Origin: JBFFXF01 sp041569895
GTDB taxonomy: Bacteria; Planctomycetota; UBA8108; JACQVS01
Assembly: GCA_041569895.1 (NCBI GenBank)
Contig: JBFFXF010000123.1
Coordinates: forward strand, 1-20,154
Direction of reading: 5' to 3'
Length of the DNA stretch: 20,154 nucleotides
Below are positions 16,532 to 20,154 of the stretch, piece by piece. Under the pieces are notes generated by a model. That model saw only the letters and a program-made list of their open reading frames with translations, searched no databases and was not told the origin of the DNA. A program made the position numbers and the translations under genes. Position 1 is the stretch's first letter. Every line of letters begins with the position of its first letter.

Positions 16532-18649
16532 ATGAGGAAACACATCCTGTTTTTCGGCATCATCGCCGGCTGTCTGTGCACCGGTTTCGTCGCCGCGAAC
16601 CCGCTCCACCATATCGTGCTCGTCCAGTTCAAGGAGGACGCGTCGCCGAAGCAGGTGCAGCATGTCCTCGCCGAGTTCCAGCGGCTGCCTTCGCGCGTTC
16701 CCGGGATCACCGGCTTTCAGTGGGGCACCGACAACAGTCCCGAGGGTCTTCAGCAGGGGTTCACGCACGGCTTCCTGATGACCTTCGCGAGCGCCGAGGC
16801 GCTCGAAGCCTACCTGCCGCACCCGGAGCACCAGGCGTTCGTCGAGATCCTCCTGCCGGCGGTCGAGAAGATCTTCGTGTGCGACTTCGAGGTCGACGAG
16901 GCGCCGCCGCCCGCGGCGCCGGGGCGGGTGCATCACCTCGTCTTCTTCAAGTACAAGGACTCGGCGACTGCCGAGGAGGTGGAGCGCATCGAGAGCGAGT
17001 TCGCGGCGCTCGAGAAGAAGATCCCCGGCCTGATGCGGTACCAGGCGGGGAGGAACGCCGCCGCCGGGCGCGACCTCGGCCGCGGCCTGACGCACGGTCA
17101 CGTGCTGACGTTCATCCATCGCGACGCGCGTGACGACTACCTGCCGCACCCGGCGCACCGCGAGTTCGGCGCCCTCGTCGGGCCCGCCCTCGAGGACGTG
17201 CTGGTTCTCGACTTCACCGTGCGACCGTCGGGGCGCGGTCTGCTCGTCACCGATGGGCTCGAGCCGTACCGCGTCTACCAGCGCGGCGCTGACGGCACCG
17301 CGACGCTCGAGTTCGCCGGACTCGCGGCGGGGGACGGGCCGATCGAGGCGCGGCTGCTCTCCGGTCGTCGCGTGGTCGACGGCTTCGACTGGCGCGAGGC
17401 AGGCCGGGCCGGCGCCGGACGCTTCCACGGCAAGCTCGCGGGAGTCCCCACCGGCGGCGAGTACACCGTCGAGGTCCGCCGGCGAGACGCCCTCGGCAAC
17501 ATCGCGGAGATCACCGACGTCGCCAACCTGCTCGTCGGCGACATCTGGATTCTCGCGGGACAGTCGAACATGGAGGGCGTCGGCGACCTCATCGACGTCG
17601 AGGAGCCGCATCCGCTCGTCCACAACTTCACCATGGCCCAGCGGTGGGAGCTGGCGGTCGAGCCGCTCCACTGGCTCGGCGAATCGCGCGATCCGGTGCA
17701 CTCCGGCCGTCGCCTCGCGGGCCTGGACGAGGCGGGACGACGGGAACGCCGCGCCGCCGATCGTCGCCGCCGCACCAAGGGCGCCGGGCTCGGGCTGCCG
17801 TTCGCGAAGCACCTCGTCGAGCGCACCGGTGTGCCGGTCGGGCTCATCTCGGCGGCGCACGGTGGGACGTCGCTGACGCAGTGGGACCCGGAGCTGCGCG
17901 ATCGCGGCGGCGAGTCGCTCTACGGCTCGATGCTGAAGCAGGTGCGACGCGCGGGCGGCCGGGTGCGCGGCGTGCTCTGGTACCAGGGCGAGTCGGACGC
18001 CAACGACGGCGCCGCGCCGCTCTACGCGGAGCGTTTCGAGCGCCTGGTCGGCGCGTTCCGCGAGGACCTCGACGACGAGCTGCTGCCGTTCTACACGGTG
18101 CAGATCGGCCGTTTCGTGGTGCCGGGCCGCGACGCCGGCCCGTGGAAGACGGTGCAGGAGACGCAGCGGACGATCTGGCGGGAGATCCCGAACACCGCGG
18201 TCATCTCCGTGATCGACCTGCCGCTCGACGACCTCATCCACGTCGGCACGCCGGGGCTGAAGCGCGCCGGTCGGCGCCTCGCGAAGATCGCGCGCCGGCA
18301 GCTCTTCGGCGAGAGAGGGCTCGAGATCGGCCCGCGCCTGGCGGACGTCGCGGTCGACGATCGCGGTCGCACGCTGCGCGTCCGTTTCGAGAGCGTCAAC
18401 GGCCGCCTCCACCCCGCGCGGCGCGTCACCGGCTTCTCGCTCAGAAAGGCTGATGGGAGCGACGCCGCGACCATCTACAATGCCTCCGTCGACCCGGAGC
18501 GGCCGGCGACGGTGGTGCTCAGGCTGCAGCGACCGGTCGAGGACGGCATGACGCTCTGGTACGGAGCGGGCCTCGATCCGGTGTGCAACCTCGTCGACTC
18601 GGAGGACATGGCGGCGCTGGCCTTCGGGCCGGTGGCGGTGGGGAGGTGA
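16532..18649 (+). CDS. Exported Dabb-Dabb-SGNH (sialate O-acetylesterase-like) fusion
   Basis: 705 residues. The N-terminus MRKHILFFGIIAGC is a signal peptide with a good lipobox (IAGC, Cys14), though cleavage at VAA near 22 is an alternative. Two Dabb (stress-responsive A/B barrel, ferredoxin-like) domains follow, about 24-121 and 131-230, each with HHIVLVQFK or HHLVFFKYK at the start, IPG/VPG, THG...TF and YLPHPxH. A small beta domain (about 235-330) leads to an SGNH hydrolase of the sialate-O-acetylesterase type, about 335-700. It has the nucleophile block GQSNMEG (Ser345), HGGTSLTQW (443-451), WYQGESDA (483-490) and the D567-x-x-H570 pair. It should de-esterify acetylated sugars or similar esters outside the cytoplasm; the Dabb pair may bind a ligand or dimerise (inference). 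The next gene begins 29 bp on, so the two form an operon. GGTAAGGG precedes the start. Confidence 0.88.
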   Translation: MRKHILFFGIIAGCLCTGFVAANPLHHIVLVQFKEDASPKQVQHVLAEFQRLPSRVPGITGFQWGTDNSPEGLQQGFTHGFLMTFASAEALEAYLPHPEHQAFVEILLPAVEKIFVCDFEVDEAPPPAAPGRVHHLVFFKYKDSATAEEVERIESEFAALEKKIPGLMRYQAGRNAAAGRDLGRGLTHGHVLTFIHRDARDDYLPHPAHREFGALVGPALEDVLVLDFTVRPSGRGLLVTDGLEPYRVYQRGADGTATLEFAGLAAGDGPIEARLLSGRRVVDGFDWREAGRAGAGRFHGKLAGVPTGGEYTVEVRRRDALGNIAEITDVANLLVGDIWILAGQSNMEGVGDLIDVEEPHPLVHNFTMAQRWELAVEPLHWLGESRDPVHSGRRLAGLDEAGRRERRAADRRRRTKGAGLGLPFAKHLVERTGVPVGLISAAHGGTSLTQWDPELRDRGGESLYGSMLKQVRRAGGRVRGVLWYQGESDANDGAAPLYAERFERLVGAFREDLDDELLPFYTVQIGRFVVPGRDAGPWKTVQETQRTIWREIPNTAVISVIDLPLDDLIHVGTPGLKRAGRRLAKIARRQLFGERGLEIGPRLADVAVDDRGRTLRVRFESVNGRLHPARRVTGFSLRKADGSDAATIYNASVDPERPATVVLRLQRPVEDGMTLWYGAGLDPVCNLVDSEDMAALAFGPVAVGR

Positions 18650-18678
18650 GCGTACCGGGATCGGGAAAGGAGATCATT

Positions 18679-19989
18679 ATGGTCGACTCCGGCGGAACAA
18701 TCGGTCGTCGCTCGTTTCTTTCGCGCACCGCGCGGGTTTCTGGAGGGCTGGCCGCGGCGGTGGCCGCGCCGTCGCTGCTGCGCTCGGCTGATCGGAACGA
18801 GACGATCCGTGTGGCCGTCGCCGGCATCCGGGGACGCGGCCGCAATCACGTCGACGGGTTTTCGACGGAGGACCGCTGCGAGGTCGCCGCGATCTGCGAT
18901 CCGGACACGCGGCTTCTCGATGGCGTCGCGAGCTCCGCGACGGGACGCCAGGGCAAGGCGCCGGCGAAGATGGCCGACCTGCGCAGGGCGCTCGATGACC
19001 GCACGATCGACGCGCTCATCATCGCCACGCCCGACCACTGGCACGGACCGGCGACGATCTGGGCCTGTCAGGCCGGAAAGGACGTCTACGTCGAGAAGCC
19101 CGCGGCGCACAACTTCCGCGAGGCCCGGCTGATGGTCGAGGCGGCTCGCAAGTACGACCGCATCGTCCAGCACGGGACGCAGAGTCGCAGCGCTGTCCAC
19201 ATCCACAAGGCCGTCGAGCTCCTGCGCTCCGGCGACCTCGGTCGCATCATCCAGGCGAAGGCGATCAACTCGCAGAAGCGGGCGAACATCGGCAAGAAGA
19301 AGGACGCCCCGGTGCCGCCGGGAGTCGACTACGACCTCTGGCTCGGCCCGGCTCCGAAGCGTCCGTTCAACCCGAACCGCTTCCACTACAACTGGCACTG
19401 GTTCTGGGACTACGGCACGGGCGACATGGGGAACGACGGCGTCCACCAGATCGACATCGCGCGGTGGGGGCTCGGCGATCTGCCGTTTCCGAACGCGGTG
19501 AGCTGCGGCGGCGGCAAGTACCACTTCGACGACGATCAGGAGACGCCCGACACGCAGACCGTGGTCTTCGAGTACGACGACACGACGCTGGTCTACGAGA
19601 TGCGGCTGTGGACGCCGTACCGCGAGCACGGCGTCGAGAACGGCAACGTCTTCTATGGCGAAAAGGGCTACATGGTGTTCGACAACCACGGCTGGCGGGT
19701 CTTCTGGAAGGGGAGCGAGGCGGGACCCTCCGGCGGACACGTCAACGACCGCGGCGCCGACCACCGCAAGAACTTCCTCGAGTGCATGCGGACGCGCAAG
19801 CGCCCGATCGCCGACATCGAGGTCGGCTTCCACTCGAGCGCCCTCTGCCACCTCGGCAACATCGCCTACCGCGTCGGCCGCCGACTGCGCTTCGACCGGA
19901 AGAAGCTCGAGATCGTCGGCGACAGGGAGGCGCACGAGATGCTCGGGAGGGAGTACCGGAAGCCGTACGAGATCGCGGAGGTGATCTGA
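18679..19989 (+). CDS. Tat-exported Gfo/Idh/MocA family oxidoreductase
   Basis: 436 residues from ATG 18679, chosen because AAGGAG lies 7 nt upstream and a Tat signal follows directly (GRRSFL at 9-14, then the GGLAAAVAAPSLL core to about 34). The Rossmann domain begins at about 43 (IRVAVAGIRGRGRNH); ATPDHWHGP near 117-124 and VEKPAAHN (138-145, Lys140) are the family's cofactor and catalytic signatures. The C-terminal alpha/beta domain includes GNDGVHQIDIARW (251-263), with His256 and Asp259 as likely active-site residues, and ends with the family-typical NFLECMRTRKRP. Members use a tightly bound NAD(P) to oxidise or epimerise sugars; the exact substrate cannot be read here. Tat export suggests a folded, cofactor-loaded enzyme outside the cytoplasm. 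It is co-transcribed with the upstream esterase, which suggests joint processing of acetylated glycans (inference). Confidence 0.93.
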   Translation: MVDSGGTIGRRSFLSRTARVSGGLAAAVAAPSLLRSADRNETIRVAVAGIRGRGRNHVDGFSTEDRCEVAAICDPDTRLLDGVASSATGRQGKAPAKMADLRRALDDRTIDALIIATPDHWHGPATIWACQAGKDVYVEKPAAHNFREARLMVEAARKYDRIVQHGTQSRSAVHIHKAVELLRSGDLGRIIQAKAINSQKRANIGKKKDAPVPPGVDYDLWLGPAPKRPFNPNRFHYNWHWFWDYGTGDMGNDGVHQIDIARWGLGDLPFPNAVSCGGGKYHFDDDQETPDTQTVVFEYDDTTLVYEMRLWTPYREHGVENGNVFYGEKGYMVFDNHGWRVFWKGSEAGPSGGHVNDRGADHRKNFLECMRTRKRPIADIEVGFHSSALCHLGNIAYRVGRRLRFDRKKLEIVGDREAHEMLGREYRKPYEIAEVI

Positions 19990-19990
19990 C

Positions 19991-20012
19991 TCGGGCCCGG
20001 CCCCGTGCCCGA
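19991..20012 (+). terminator. Weak hairpin after the oxidoreductase gene
   Basis: TCGGGC (19991-19996) and GCCCGA (20007-20012) can pair across 10 nt immediately after the stop codon. No T run follows, so this is at most a rho-assisted or processing structure. Confidence 0.3.
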
Positions 20013-20055
20013 AGGGCTACTCGACTGCGCACGCGAGACTCTGCGACGCATCTAT

Positions 20056-20108
20056 AAGGAAGGCAGGAAGAAGAGAAATGCAGGAAAAGAAACGGAGAGA
20101 GGGAGGGA
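20056..20108 (+). other. Polypurine tract in the terminal gene-free stretch
   Basis: 53 bases with only four pyrimidines (20064, 20079, 20081, 20093), unlike the GC-rich surroundings. The short frame from ATG 20079 stops after 18 codons and shows nothing recognisable. Confidence 0.5.
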
Positions 20109-20154
20109 CTACGAGGCGATCGGCGAGAGCATGAAGTCTCGACTGCGTTCCAGA

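Overview
The window is GC-rich bacterial DNA, most likely from a Planctomycetota-type genome (inference). The signs are dockerin-type Ca-binding segments of the style common in that phylum, a Tat-exported Gfo/Idh/MocA oxidoreductase, a sialate-O-acetylesterase-type enzyme, Dabb domains, and very large secreted proteins with thrombospondin-type-3 repeats. I see no rRNA, tRNA, CRISPR array, IS element or phage gene. Real genes are tightly set, and the many long opposite-strand open frames are shadows of high-GC coding sequence.

Left part (1-13273): a regulatory and surface-protein cluster. It opens with the C-terminal end of a PrsK-like histidine kinase that overlaps a PrsR-like sigma-54 response regulator (receiver, AAA+ with GAFTGA, Fis-type HTH). 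Convergent to these is a secreted protein built of about nineteen 15-residue SSVSGG repeats (YadA-head-like beta-roll) behind a half dockerin. A divergent intergenic region then leads to a stand-alone receiver protein that is a close paralogue of the regulator's own receiver. Next comes a 2854-residue secreted protein: L-type lectin-like domain, jelly-roll-like domain, dockerin, TSP3 block, propeller-like domain, second TSP3 block, and an unrecognised C-terminal region with hydrophobic helices.

The main find is the wiring of this cluster. Each of the three transcription units downstream of the sigma-54 regulator has a -24/-12 type promoter. Two of them share the identical 14-mer GGAACACGAGTTGC, and the third, divergent one reads AGGCACGGGACGTGCA. 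About 140-160 bp upstream of the predicted starts lies a shared TTyTTCACGAGC half site, which forms a clear dyad in the divergent region. This fits a local PrsKR/sigma-54 circuit controlling a beta-roll surface protein, a giant lectin/TSP3 protein, and a receiver that could feed back on the kinase. No exosortase or PEP-CTERM protein is visible in the window.

Right part (13274-20154): unrelated genes. There is a small exported protein of unknown function, an intergenic stretch with hexanucleotide arrays and hairpins, and acetoacetyl-CoA synthetase on the minus strand. Divergent from that is a two-gene operon: an exported Dabb-Dabb-SGNH esterase fusion and a Tat-exported Gfo/Idh/MocA oxidoreductase, probably acting on sugars or glycoconjugates outside the cytoplasm. 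The last 165 bases hold no convincing gene.
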